64,000 nt of DNA from NCBI RefSeq assembly GCF_900094565.1, contig NZ_FMAF01000019.1, positions 46,888 through 110,887 of the forward strand, given 5' to 3'. The translations under genes and the position numbers were made by a program. Source of the DNA: Martinezella lusitana. GTDB lineage: Bacteria > Pseudomonadota > Alphaproteobacteria > Rhizobiales > Rhizobiaceae. Positions 52,486 through 61,159 of this stretch are shown here, in pieces; positions within the stretch are counted from its first letter, which is position 1; the number at the start of each line of letters is the position of its first letter. Under the pieces are notes generated by a model. That model was not told the DNA's origin and ran no database searches. It was given only the letters and a program-made list of their open reading frames with translations.

Positions 52486-52773
52486 GCCGTCCTTGAACGA
52501 CTGACCCATCGACATACCGACGCCGCAGCGGCATCCCGTTGCGGCGTCGAATGCGGATTGGAAGCCGACAACTCCCCCTTGCAGTTGGAGACGGAGCTTC
52601 CCGCAGCGTGCTGCGCCATCGCACACCTCTTGGCCTGCCGGATGGCGGTCATCGGGTCCGGACGAAGTCCGGCTGGACAGGCGATGATGCATTTTTTTGA
52701 GATTGGCGCGGTTGCCAGCGATAGCCCAGCATGCATCGCAGGCCGCGCCCGATAGAGGGAGAACGGCAAAGCG
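52486..52773. other. 288-bp gap between xylF and xylH
   Basis: No supported gene. Contains a strong hairpin (52518-52549) and a smaller one, CCGGAC-GAA-GTCCGG (52658-52672), followed 19 bp later by TTTTTTT. Both could end part of the transcripts, so the binding protein is made in excess. Confidence 0.5.
52518..52549 (+). terminator. attenuating hairpin after xylF
   Basis: CGACGCCGC pairs perfectly with GCGGCGTCG (9 GC-rich bp, 14-base loop) 32 bp after the xylF stop; no U-run. Likely stabilises xylF mRNA or causes partial termination. Confidence 0.6.
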
Positions 52774-54102
52774 ATGGCCGACATGACACAGTCCACCACA
52801 TCGAGCGGCCCCCGGAGCGCAGATGCCGGCCCAATCACCCGCTTCCTGCGGGCCACGGAAATCGATACCCGCCTGCTCGGTATGATCGGAGCGCTGCTGA
52901 TCATCTGGATCGGCTTCGATCTTTACCTGCGGATATTCGACGGCCGCGAATTCCTGACCGCCAGAAACCTTTGGAACCTCTCGGTGCAGACCTGCGAAAT
53001 CGCGGTTCTCGCCACCGGCATGGTACTGGTCATCGTTACACGCAACATCGACCTGTCAGTTGGCTCGGTGCTTGGCTTCGTCGCCATGATCATGGGCGTC
53101 ATGCAGGCCAAATGGCTGCCGCAATATCTCGGCTTCGACAGTTCATGGACCTGGATCATCACGCTCATCTGTGGCCTGGTGATCGGTACGGCGATCGGCG
53201 CCTTCCAGGGCGGGATCATCGCCTTCATGAATGTCCCCTCTTTCATCGTCACGCTCGGCGGCCTTCTCGTCTGGCGCGGCCTTGCCTGGTACGTCACCAG
53301 CGGCCAGACCGTTGCGCCGATGGACTCCACCTTCGTCATCATGGGCGGCAGCGGTGCCACCGGCTCGATCGGCGCCACCTGGAGCTGGGTCGTCGGTGTG
53401 CTTGCCTGCGTGATGATCGTCGCCAGCATCGTCGGCTCGCGCCGCCAGAGGAAGCGCTTCGGCTTTCCGCGCCGCCCGCTCTGGGCGGAATATTTCCTGG
53501 GCTGCCTCGGTTCGGTCTTGGTGCTCGGCACCATCTATCTCTTCAACAGCTATAACTGGCCCGTTGGCATCGCCAAGCGCTACGCCACGGAACACAATAT
53601 TACCTGGCCGGAAGCGGGCCTCGACATTCCCTACGGCATCGCCGTTCCGGTTCTCATCGCCGTGCTCATCGGCATCGTCATGACCTTCATCGCCACGCGC
53701 CTGCGCTTCGGCCGCTATGTCTTCGCGATCGGCGGCAATCCGGAAGCCGCCGAGCTTGCCGGCATCAAGACCCGCTGGGTCATCGTCAAGATCTTCGCGC
53801 TGATGGGCTTCCTCGCCGCCGTCGCCGCCGCGATCTCGACAGCCCGCCTGAATTCGGCTGTCAACTCGCAGGGCACCACCTACGAACTCTTCACCATCGC
53901 CGCCGCCGTCATCGGCGGCACGTCGCTTGCCGGCGGTAGCGGCACGGTCGCCGGCGCCATGCTCGGCGCGCTGGTCATGCAATCGCTGCAATCGGGCATG
54001 GGCCTCGCCAATGTCGATACGCCAATTCAGAACGTCGTCGTCGGCATCGTCCTGGTGGTCGCCGTCTGGCTCGATATCGTCTACCGCTCGCGCGCCAAGT
54101 AA
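52774..54102 (+). CDS. xylH: xylose ABC transporter permease
   Basis: 442 aa with ten or more membrane segments and the family loop GGNPEAAELAGIKTRWV; N-terminal soluble stretch of about 35 residues. Segments such as VLVIVTRNIDLSVGSVLGFV and NVPSFIVTLGGLLVWRGLAW match the RbsC/XylH family. It is longer than RbsC because of an inserted loop around residues 215-285, which is normal for XylH. Confidence 0.93.
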   Translation: MADMTQSTTSSGPRSADAGPITRFLRATEIDTRLLGMIGALLIIWIGFDLYLRIFDGREFLTARNLWNLSVQTCEIAVLATGMVLVIVTRNIDLSVGSVLGFVAMIMGVMQAKWLPQYLGFDSSWTWIITLICGLVIGTAIGAFQGGIIAFMNVPSFIVTLGGLLVWRGLAWYVTSGQTVAPMDSTFVIMGGSGATGSIGATWSWVVGVLACVMIVASIVGSRRQRKRFGFPRRPLWAEYFLGCLGSVLVLGTIYLFNSYNWPVGIAKRYATEHNITWPEAGLDIPYGIAVPVLIAVLIGIVMTFIATRLRFGRYVFAIGGNPEAAELAGIKTRWVIVKIFALMGFLAAVAAAISTARLNSAVNSQGTTYELFTIAAAVIGGTSLAGGSGTVAGAMLGALVMQSLQSGMGLANVDTPIQNVVVGIVLVVAVWLDIVYRSRAK

Positions 54103-54117
54103 AAGGAATTCTGAACC

Positions 54118-54900
54118 ATGACGGATCAAACCACTCCGCTTGTGGAAATGAAGAACATTTCCATCTCCTTCGGCGGCATTCACGCGGTCGACAATGCCTC
54201 GGTGGACCTCTACCCCGGCGAAGTCGTGGCGCTCCTCGGCCATAACGGCGCCGGCAAGTCGACGCTGATCAAGATTCTCTCCGGCGCCTACAAGCGCGAC
54301 AGCGGCGATATCCTGATCAACGGCGAACCCGTCGATATCCGCACCCCGCGCGACGCCAAGAAATACGGCATCGAGACGATCTACCAGACGCTGGCTGTCG
54401 CCGACAATGTCGACGCCGCCGCCAACCTCTATCTCGGCCGCGAGCTGCAGACCCGCTGGGGCACGCTCGACGACGTCGCCATGGAAGCCAAGGCCCGCGA
54501 AGTGATGGGGCGCCTCAACCCCAATTTCAAGCGCTTCAAGGAGCCGGTGAAGGCGCTCTCCGGCGGCCAGCGCCAGTCGGTGGCGATCGCCCGCGCCATC
54601 CTCTTCGACGCCCGCATCCTGATCATGGACGAGCCGACGGCGGCACTCGGCCCCCAGGAGACGGCGCAGGTCGGCGAGCTGATCAAGCAACTGAAGAAGG
54701 AAGGCATCGGCATCTTCCTCATCAGCCACGACATCCACGACGTGTTCGACCTCGCCGACCGCGTCTCGGTCATGAAGAACGGCCAGGTCGTCGGCCACGC
54801 CCGCACCGAAGACGTCACCAAGGACGAAGTGCTCGGCATGATCATCCTCGGCAAGGTCCCGCCCAAGGCCATCCCCGGCCCCGGCGCGATGCGCGAATAG
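54118..54900 (+). CDS. xylG: xylose ABC transporter ATP-binding protein, single domain
   Basis: 260 aa, one nucleotide-binding domain: GHNGAGKSTLIK (Walker A), LSGGQRQSVAIARAIL (signature), ILIMDEPTAAL (Walker B), FLISHDIHDVFDL. E. coli XylG has two such domains (about 510 aa), so the rhizobial protein must work as a homodimer, as FrcA does. 15 bp after xylH; terminator downstream. Confidence 0.92.
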   Translation: MTDQTTPLVEMKNISISFGGIHAVDNASVDLYPGEVVALLGHNGAGKSTLIKILSGAYKRDSGDILINGEPVDIRTPRDAKKYGIETIYQTLAVADNVDAAANLYLGRELQTRWGTLDDVAMEAKAREVMGRLNPNFKRFKEPVKALSGGQRQSVAIARAILFDARILIMDEPTAALGPQETAQVGELIKQLKKEGIGIFLISHDIHDVFDLADRVSVMKNGQVVGHARTEDVTKDEVLGMIILGKVPPKAIPGPGAMRE

Positions 54901-54923
54901 GCCGAAACCGCCACCCACAACAC

Positions 54924-54956
54924 AAGGCCGCGCGCCAAAAGCCCGCGGCCTTTCTC
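54924..54956 (+). terminator. terminator of the xylFHG operon
   Basis: AAGGCCGCG pairs with CGCGGCCTT (9 bp) and continues TCTCATT, 23 bp after the xylG stop. Confidence 0.8.
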
Positions 54957-55063
54957 ATTCAAAACCGCCGATATGCGCTTTCCTGAATTTTCCGCATTGA
55001 AGCCAAACGCTTCCTAGGCTAAGAACCAGCCATCGGACAGGCGATTCAACCCGCCTCAGGCAT

Positions 55064-55140
55064 GCACCCGTAGCTCAGCTGGATAGAGTGTTGGATTCCG
55101 ATTCCAAAGGTCACAGGTTCGAATCCTGTCGGGTGCGCCA
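55064..55140 (+). tRNA. tRNA-Arg (anticodon CCG)
   Basis: 77 bases including an encoded CCA. Acceptor GCACCCG/CGGGTGC, D-arm GCTC...GAGT, anticodon stem TTGGA/TCCAA with loop TTCCGAT (anticodon CCG, reads CGG), T-arm ACAGG-TTCGAAT-CCTGT. It marks the border between the core chromosome and the accessory region to the right, and is a probable integration site. Confidence 0.96.
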
Positions 55141-55332
55141 ATAATTTCAGCTAGTTACGCGATTTCTTCAACCGGGCCATTCTGCTGCAGGAAGCATATA
55201 GGAAGCAAAGAGTGACGCACTAGCGCGGCTTAGGGTTTCCCGCGAGGAGTCGCTGCGCGGCTTCCAGCACAAGTGTCTTTGAATTTCTTCGCGGCAAAAC
55301 TAGATCGCTGGCGCGGTCCTTCAGCTATTTGA

Positions 55333-55425
55333 ATGGAGATCGCGTGGATGCTGATCGTGCTGACTAATGCGCCGGGAGCCCTATCGCTGTTTGGCCGCCT
55401 GCAACAAGAGCGCGAGGACGTTTAA
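55333..55425 (+). CDS. possible 30-aa leader peptide coupled to the HTH gene
   Basis: Reads MEIAWMLIVLTNAPGALSLF and ends GRLQQEREDV; the stop TAA shares its last base with the ATG of the next gene (TAATG). The overlap suggests real translation and coupling. Hydrophobic N-terminal half. No clear ribosome site of its own, so confidence is modest. Confidence 0.4.
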   Translation: MEIAWMLIVLTNAPGALSLFGRLQQEREDV

Positions 55426-55679
55426 TGAAGATTGAGCGAAATGATGGAATAGCGTACCCACCACGAGGACTTAACCGCGAAGCTTCCGCCAGATATATTG
55501 GCGTTAGCATCACCAAATTTGACCAGCTCGTCGCAGACAGGCGCATGCCCAAAGCAAAGAAAATAGACGGCCGGCTTATCTGGGATCGTATCGCATTAGA
55601 TGCCGCGTTCACCGAATTACCGGAGGACGGCGGCAACATGATTGACGAGATATTGTCAGGCAAACACCGCCAAAAGTAG
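55425..55679 (+). CDS. excisionase-like HTH protein
   Basis: 84 aa. Central MerR/excisionase-type helix-turn-helix: PRGLNREASARYIGVSITKF followed by DQLVADRRMPKAKKIDGRLI and WDRIALDAAF. Proteins like this sit next to phage and island integrases in rhizobia and control excision. Here it lies 285 bp from the tRNA, but no integrase gene follows in either direction. Confidence 0.75.
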   Translation: MKIERNDGIAYPPRGLNREASARYIGVSITKFDQLVADRRMPKAKKIDGRLIWDRIALDAAFTELPEDGGNMIDEILSGKHRQK

Positions 55680-55870
55680 GGCCTTCTTGCATCAGCATTC
55701 GACAAGCTGCGCGACACTACCTGCCGGCGATTTCGCCATTTTTTCGATTTTATCGCTCCCGGAGGGCCTAAGCAAAATGAACAAATACAGCAACATAGGT
55801 TGTCGGTTAGTCCATTAAAGTTTTGCATGCGTTCTCGTCAGTGGGCTAACACTGAAAACGCCAATTTCAA
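55680..55870. other. 191-bp gap where an integrase would be expected
   Basis: Contains multiple stops in all frames examined by eye and no recognisable integrase fragment. The element has probably lost that gene, or the integrase is at the far end. Confidence 0.4.
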
Positions 55871-56329
55871 TCAGCAGAACCATTCGACGCTTACGTTTCC
55901 AAGCCGAAGCTCTGGCCCGGCCGGAAAATCAACAAATACACCGAATCGATAATGAAGCTGTTCGCGAAAGGCTATTAGTTTGACCCGGTCACATTCACGG
56001 GGCTGCTTGTTGCTTTGCATTTTCATCTCGACAACCAACAGATTGTTATCGTTATTGCCTCGCCTATGTACGACGATGTCAGGGATAACCCTGCGACGGG
56101 GGCCGCGACATTCATCGGTCAAATTTAAACGTTTCGGATCGCCATCAAAACCTACGCGATTGTACTCGGCGTCGACCTTATGGTCGGGGAAAACGTCTCT
56201 CAAATACAGATGTGCGAAGACAGCACCCACCGCACGCTCGTTGACATCGAACTTGAGCAATTCAATTTGGCCTACCATGAAGCTGTGAAGCGCACTCTCG
56301 AATCGGCTGCGTACCTCAGCTTCGTCCAT
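55871..56329 (-). CDS. PD-(D/E)XK-type nuclease, partner of the ABC ATPase
   Basis: 152 aa from MDEAEVRSRFESALH (GGTGG upstream; a TTG at 56341 would add 4 residues). A nuclease core is suggested by Asp in RRVIPDIVVHRRG followed, 12 residues on, by Glu-x-Lys in LLVVEMKMQSNKQP, the classical PD...ExK arrangement, and by a following helix (CDRVKLIAFREQL). Begins 26 bp after the ATPase stop on the same strand, so the two should be co-transcribed. No similarity to a named defence nuclease is claimed. Confidence 0.75.
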   Translation of the reverse strand: MDEAEVRSRFESALHSFMVGQIELLKFDVNERAVGAVFAHLYLRDVFPDHKVDAEYNRVGFDGDPKRLNLTDECRGPRRRVIPDIVVHRRGNNDNNLLVVEMKMQSNKQPRECDRVKLIAFREQLHYRFGVFVDFPAGPELRLGNVSVEWFC

Positions 56330-56355
56330 AGGAGCCACCAACCTTTACACCCTCA

Positions 56356-59001
56356 TCATTTTTTTGGTTTCATTTGCGGTCTGGCAGCCTCAGCTGCTTC
56401 GCCCTCTGCTTTTAGATCGTTTATAAGCTTCTCTAGCGAAGCTACGTCTGCCTTGAACTCGTCTGGAGTCGGCACAGGGACCGTTTCCGCTGCCGGGTTA
56501 TCATGACTATAGGTATTGGCGCGTGTCATACCCTCGTGGAATCTGATCGCGAGCGTATCCGAAAGGGTTATGTATCGAAGCAATTGAGTTTGCACGACGT
56601 CGGAGCCGCGACGCACAATGTCGCGGAATATAACTTCTTCTACGGCGCGTTCATATGTATCGCGAAGCCGACCGTAGAGATTCTTGATCTCATATTCGTA
56701 CTTTGCTGGACTTTCTGCGCAAAGCTTGGGGAGTGGCGCAAAGTCCTGCTTGATCCGGCCGAGACGTTTGGTGACATTCAAGCCTTTCCAGAGCATACCA
56801 GCCGCATCGACTTTCCCGGCTGCATCCCGATCACTAAAAAGAGCGATCGTTACTGGCTCGATGCCAAGGCCTTCTGCGCTACGACAAACTTCGTTGAAGA
56901 AAATGATATCGTGAGTGAACACCACCACCTGCCGTTGGCGAGCCTCGTTCGCAAGGCGTTCGGCCACCTTTGCGCCTCGCTCGCGGTCTAGTGACGAGAC
57001 AGGATCGTCAACAACAATCGGCCCTGCCCCGTCAGTCGATGCGACTTCGGTCAAGAACCCCGCAAGTGCCAGCGCACGCTGCTCACCCTCGCTTAAGATC
57101 TCGGAGGTCACTCTGGTTAGCTTGGTTTGTGGGTCGACAGAGAACTCCGCCTGGGTTTTCCCGCTCTTGCGCGCCAGGGCGATATTTAGATGAGAAATAT
57201 CAAAATTCTTGCATTCAGTTTCAAAACGCTCAACAACTACTCGTGTCAGATGGGTATCTACCAGTTCGTTCGCACGGATAGTGATGCCTCTCGTCTTTAC
57301 GTCGGCAAGTGCCCTTTCGTAAGCTGAACCGGTGACTAGCAGGTCACGTCGCCTGATGAGATTTGGCCGATTGGCCGCAAGTATTTTTCGATCTTCGAGC
57401 TCTGCCTTGTCATTGACCAAGGCCGCCCTCTCTTGCACGTCCTCCGCTTTGGAGAGTTCGATCATTTCGCCTCGTAGCTTGGCGGCGAGATTGGTCATGG
57501 CAATATGCGGCGATGGCAAAAACGGCTCGATTTTGGCGCCCAGCCCCTGCAATATTGCTATTGCATTTGCGCGCCTCTTACTTGCCGTCGCTTGAAAGGC
57601 AGCGAGGTCGGCGGCTAGTTTAGAATCCCTTTTCCGGATTTGCTCAAGTCGATTGCCAAAATCCTCTGAGAGCAGCAGTGCGAATTGAGGAATTTCGTTA
57701 ATTGCATTGAGAACGGCATTTTCGGCCACTCGGGCTGCCATATCCAGCCTGTCGTCCATGTATTTTTGGAAACGCTGCATTCTTGCTACGCCATCTTCCA
57801 ACAGGGGCTGCTGGCAAAGTACACATTCAGCACTGCCATCATCGATAGAAAGGACGGGGAAAGCGCGTCCGACATAGGCCTCCTTTAATGAATAGTCGCG
57901 AGCAGCCGTCCACAAGGCGCGCCAACTTTCACTACCGACGCCTTGTAACGGCTCGTTGGTGAAAAGCTCCCCGGCCGCCACCCTTGCCGCCTGCCGACAG
58001 GCTAGAGCCGACGCTTGCAACCGATCCAACTCCGCTAATGCCGCGTCAGAGAACAAATGGGCGGCGACTTCACATTCTGTTGCCGTTCCCTCCGACCAAC
58101 TCGCCAATGCCGCCAAATCAGCAACAGCAGCGTCACCAGCGGATAAGATGCTATTGATTTCATCTAGCCGAATTTGGTCGGCGGTCTCGAAAGACGCAGC
58201 CTCGTCAATCAAAGCTTCCGTCGTATCTTTCGTAATCGCCTTCTCAAACTGCTGTGCCTTTGTTGAGCGAACAGGCACAAAGGAAACTGCAGTCAAGGCG
58301 ACTTTGTCACCGACAGCGACGGCCAATTCCTTTTCGAGGAGGTCTTTCAGCGTTAAAGACACAGTGTTCAAACGATGAGGTAGCGCCAAGCCGAATGGCA
58401 AATAGCGAATTTGGCTGCCACCATCGACATATAGCTGTGCCGAGAGAGTGTCGAACACCGCGACTTGCATCAACTGCGGCGAAGCTTGCGTTCCAGCTTC
58501 CCAAGCAATCGATATGTCACCGTTGCCGGTATCGATGATGATGTCGGCTGTTTGCGGGCCGTCCGCTGCACCATAGACGTCCGCTAGAACTTTGAGCTTG
58601 TCGGCGTTTTCGACACGGGTTCGGCACGCTGTCCGAAGAATCCTAACAAAGCCGCTTTTTCCGCTTCCGTTACGCCCGTAAATTGCGGTCAATCCGTGGG
58701 GGGAGAAGTTGAGTGAAGCGTTGCTAATTAAGCGATTTACGTTTTGAACGTTAGCAATACCCTTGAGCACTATCGGGTCGTGTTTTCCACCACCATAATG
58801 CGCCTTCGAAAACGGCTCGGGCGCGGGGGGCGTAGCATCGCCAAGTGTAAAACCCGCAGCGTGCTTAATCATTGCCAATAGTTCACTGATATCAGCATCA
58901 GTAAGTTCATTGGATATAGCAACGCGACGCAGACAATCCTGTCGCCATGGCGCTAGTTTCTTAGACCAATCCTCAATATCTTCTATGGGTTCCGTGGTCA
59001 T
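56356..59001 (-). CDS. SMC/RloC-like ABC ATPase with zinc hook and HEPN-like C-terminus
   Basis: 881 aa from MTTEPIEDIEDWSK, with GGAGGG 4 bases upstream. Order: helical start domain (WRQDCLRRVAISNELTDADI); Walker A near 107-114 (IYGRNGSGKSGFVRIL); long helical arms with a CxxC near 392-395 (ECVLCQQPLL), as in the zinc hooks of Rad50 and RloC; ABC signature near 636 (ILSEGEQRALALAGFL); Walker B near 664 (IVVDDPVSSLD); H-loop near 695 (VVFTHDIIFF). Near the C-terminus are Arg780-x3-Glu784 (RDTYE) and Arg827...His833 (RANTYSH, an RxxxxxH as in HEPN RNases). AAA_13/PrrC/RloC proteins cut tRNA during phage infection; that activity here is inference. Confidence 0.85.
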   Translation of the reverse strand: MTTEPIEDIEDWSKKLAPWRQDCLRRVAISNELTDADISELLAMIKHAAGFTLGDATPPAPEPFSKAHYGGGKHDPIVLKGIANVQNVNRLISNASLNFSPHGLTAIYGRNGSGKSGFVRILRTACRTRVENADKLKVLADVYGAADGPQTADIIIDTGNGDISIAWEAGTQASPQLMQVAVFDTLSAQLYVDGGSQIRYLPFGLALPHRLNTVSLTLKDLLEKELAVAVGDKVALTAVSFVPVRSTKAQQFEKAITKDTTEALIDEAASFETADQIRLDEINSILSAGDAAVADLAALASWSEGTATECEVAAHLFSDAALAELDRLQASALACRQAARVAAGELFTNEPLQGVGSESWRALWTAARDYSLKEAYVGRAFPVLSIDDGSAECVLCQQPLLEDGVARMQRFQKYMDDRLDMAARVAENAVLNAINEIPQFALLLSEDFGNRLEQIRKRDSKLAADLAAFQATASKRRANAIAILQGLGAKIEPFLPSPHIAMTNLAAKLRGEMIELSKAEDVQERAALVNDKAELEDRKILAANRPNLIRRRDLLVTGSAYERALADVKTRGITIRANELVDTHLTRVVVERFETECKNFDISHLNIALARKSGKTQAEFSVDPQTKLTRVTSEILSEGEQRALALAGFLTEVASTDGAGPIVVDDPVSSLDRERGAKVAERLANEARQRQVVVFTHDIIFFNEVCRSAEGLGIEPVTIALFSDRDAAGKVDAAGMLWKGLNVTKRLGRIKQDFAPLPKLCAESPAKYEYEIKNLYGRLRDTYERAVEEVIFRDIVRRGSDVVQTQLLRYITLSDTLAIRFHEGMTRANTYSHDNPAAETVPVPTPDEFKADVASLEKLINDLKAEGEAAEAARPQMKPKK

Positions 59002-59187
59002 GATCCCTCCTGGCACGAAGACGCAGCCCATATAGACAACCACGCATTGAGCCTCAGACGCAAGCCCTCTCCGTTAGGTTTGCATAAGGGGCTTTATCCG
59101 AGCCACTTTGGTTGCGCTTGACTCAAATCCACTTGAGAACATAATAAGAACAATCAGGGCGGCGGCAGCGAGAAATGAGGAAGGTTT

Positions 59188-59916
59188 ATGCCGCACGATA
59201 TACGATCTGTCGCACCCGCATATGAAACCCTGCGCTTTGTCGCTTCCGTCTGTTTGGGAAGAACGAGCCGGCAGACCAGACGGGATTTCGGCGGCTATGC
59301 CGTGGGAAAGCGTCGAAAGCTTTCCGTTGTGCCATACATCGCGCAGGACATGGCAAAGGAGCTGTTGCGCTCCGTCAATGTCGCCAGTGACGGACAGGCG
59401 ATCACGCAGGGCGAGATAGCCGCCAAGATAGAGGCAATCTTGCTCGCCGTGAGTGACGAGCAGGCGTTCATGCTGGCAGAACCGGCGGAAGAGGGAAAGC
59501 AGGATACCATTGACCTAATCGCCGATCAGGTGCGCGCTATGGTTTTTTCCGATTATACCGTGTCGGAAATCGAGCGAGAAGTAGAGCCACCAAAGGCTGT
59601 CGAGTCCAACGGCTGGCAATCATATGAAAGCGTCAAGTCCGATGAGAAGCCTCGCTATAAGTGGCGGCATACTTGGGCCGACCGAAACGGCAATGATCTG
59701 GTCGGCTATAAGGACGGCGGGTGCATCGGGCGCGTCTTTCGGCTCGACTACACAGTCCAGAACGAAAAATGGTTTTGGCTGGTCGAGCATGTGCCGCTTG
59801 AGCGACCGGAACGGGAAAGCCGCTCGGCAGGATGGGAATGGTCAGCCCGAGAAGCGGCGTGCCGGGCTGAGAAATGCTATGACGCCATCATGCGGTTGAA
59901 CGGGAAGCGAGCTTAG
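59188..59916 (+). CDS. hypothetical protein of the island
   Basis: 242 aa, no recognised family. GAGGAAGG 5 bases before the ATG supports the start. Charged and soluble; central segments are DFGGYAVGKRRKLSVVPYIA and KPRYKWRHTWADRNGNDL, Trp-rich near the end (WFWLVEHVPL, GWEWSAREAA). First gene of a plus-strand cluster, 11 bp before the SRAP gene and divergent from the ATPase gene. Confidence 0.7.
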   Translation: MPHDIRSVAPAYETLRFVASVCLGRTSRQTRRDFGGYAVGKRRKLSVVPYIAQDMAKELLRSVNVASDGQAITQGEIAAKIEAILLAVSDEQAFMLAEPAEEGKQDTIDLIADQVRAMVFSDYTVSEIEREVEPPKAVESNGWQSYESVKSDEKPRYKWRHTWADRNGNDLVGYKDGGCIGRVFRLDYTVQNEKWFWLVEHVPLERPERESRSAGWEWSAREAACRAEKCYDAIMRLNGKRA

Positions 59917-59927
59917 GGAGAGAAAGC

Positions 59928-60656
59928 ATGTGCGGTCGCATCTACATCAAAGCATCCTTGCGCGAGCTGCTGGCGAATTTTTCATTTGCTCGCCCCGGTG
60001 ATACCGAGCCACTATCGAACAGCTTCCCAAACTATAACGGCGCACCAACACAATCCTATCCCATCATCATTAGGGATATCGTCCAAGAGCCGGATATCAT
60101 GGGGCCAATCTTCGCATCGGCCCGATGGGGTTTCATCCCCGAGTGGGCAAAGGACGACGGGACGGGACGACCGCAGCCGATCAATGCCAAGGCCGAAGGT
60201 ATCCAGTCGAACGGCCTGTTCAGGCAGGCTTACAAGTCAAAGCGCTGCCTTGTGCCCATCAATGGCTTTTTCGAATGGAAGGACATCTACGGGACCGGCA
60301 AGAATAAACAGCCCTATGCCATCGGCATGAAGGACGGTAGCCCGTTCGTGCTCGCAGGAATCTGGTCTCTGCGCCGAGATCACGACACCGGCCTTGACAA
60401 GCGAACCTTTGCAATCGTGACCTGCACTCCGAATGAAACGATGAGCGAAATTCACGACCGAATGCCGGTCATCCTGCACCCGCAAGACTATGAGCGTTGG
60501 CTGTCGCCCGAACCGGACCCTGCCGACCTGATGAAGCCTTTCCCGTCCGACCTGATGACCAAGTGGAAAATCGGAAAGGACGTTGGGAATGTGAAGAACA
60601 ATCGGCCCGACATTATCGATCCCATGCCCGAAGACCCGGAGCCGCCTTTACTATGA
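59928..60656 (+). CDS. SRAP domain protein (YedK/HMCES-like abasic-site sensor)
   Basis: 242 aa. Catalytic Cys2 directly after the removed Met (MCGRIYIKAS), Asn in PINAKAEGI, Glu in VPINGFFEWKD, and His in SEIHDRMPVIL: all active-site residues of the family. SRAP proteins form a covalent link to abasic sites in single-stranded DNA and protect replication. Copies are common on phages and islands. Stop overlaps the next gene (ATGA). Confidence 0.93.
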   Translation: MCGRIYIKASLRELLANFSFARPGDTEPLSNSFPNYNGAPTQSYPIIIRDIVQEPDIMGPIFASARWGFIPEWAKDDGTGRPQPINAKAEGIQSNGLFRQAYKSKRCLVPINGFFEWKDIYGTGKNKQPYAIGMKDGSPFVLAGIWSLRRDHDTGLDKRTFAIVTCTPNETMSEIHDRMPVILHPQDYERWLSPEPDPADLMKPFPSDLMTKWKIGKDVGNVKNNRPDIIDPMPEDPEPPLL

Positions 60657-60868
60657 GCGACGAAACTCGCACCGCCACTCATCCATTTCCGCCGACGTAC
60701 TTTGAGCATTATTGCGAGCATCCCGGTTGCAATGAATGGGGCTTGCTCGGCTACGAGCCGGTGAAGGGCCAACAGAGCTTTTGGTGTTGGCCGCACTTCC
60801 CGGATGAGGAATGGAAGGCTGAGAGACGCAAGTATACGGACGCGTTGAATGCACGCCAAGCAGGCTGA
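60653..60868 (+). CDS. small zinc-finger-like protein
   Basis: 71 aa from MSDETRTATHPFPP, coupled to the SRAP gene by ATGA. Cys-x4-Cys (YCEHPGCNEWG) and Cys-x2-His (SFWCWPHF) could hold a zinc ion. Small proteins of this kind frequently accompany SRAP genes on mobile DNA; function unknown. Confidence 0.65.
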   Translation: MSDETRTATHPFPPTYFEHYCEHPGCNEWGLLGYEPVKGQQSFWCWPHFPDEEWKAERRKYTDALNARQAG

Positions 60869-61115
60869 CCAAACCTACCTCTGGACCCTGTTTCGGCCGC
60901 ACGTCGAGCCGACCATGGGTTTCGGCTATCTAACGGGGCTTGCGGAATGGCTGGACTGCCAAAACTTGCCGGGCATCGCTCCATCGGATTGGATCATTGA
61001 TATTGGGCTAGAGGAAGGCGAGATCGGCCATTGGGCTTATGTCCATGACTTGGGTGGACCGCATGAATGGAAGATTGTCATTGCGCCGGCATCGCATAGT
61101 AGATCAGCTGGTTAA
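60849..61115 (+). CDS. hypothetical protein of the island
   Basis: 88 aa overlapping the previous gene by 20 bp. Reads MHAKQADQTYLWTLFRPHVE, later WIIDIGLEEGEIGHW. No known family. A start at residue 23 (MGFGYLTG) is possible. Confidence 0.45.
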   Translation: MHAKQADQTYLWTLFRPHVEPTMGFGYLTGLAEWLDCQNLPGIAPSDWIIDIGLEEGEIGHWAYVHDLGGPHEWKIVIAPASHSRSAG

Positions 61116-61159
61116 ACGCAAAAATCGCCCGGCAGGCTGCAAGGCGGCTTTCAATTGCA

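Noticed and set aside
52558..52755. 65-codon frame between xylF and xylH
   Set aside because: No ribosome site, no family, and the region is better explained by hairpins and leader sequence.
53143..54918. 591-codon minus-strand frame opposite xylH and xylG
   Set aside because: Acidic/Arg-rich shadow spanning two well-defined genes.
59108..59419. 103-codon frame overlapping the start of the 242-aa island gene
   Set aside because: The competing frame from 59188 has a strong ribosome site and continues to a coupled operon.
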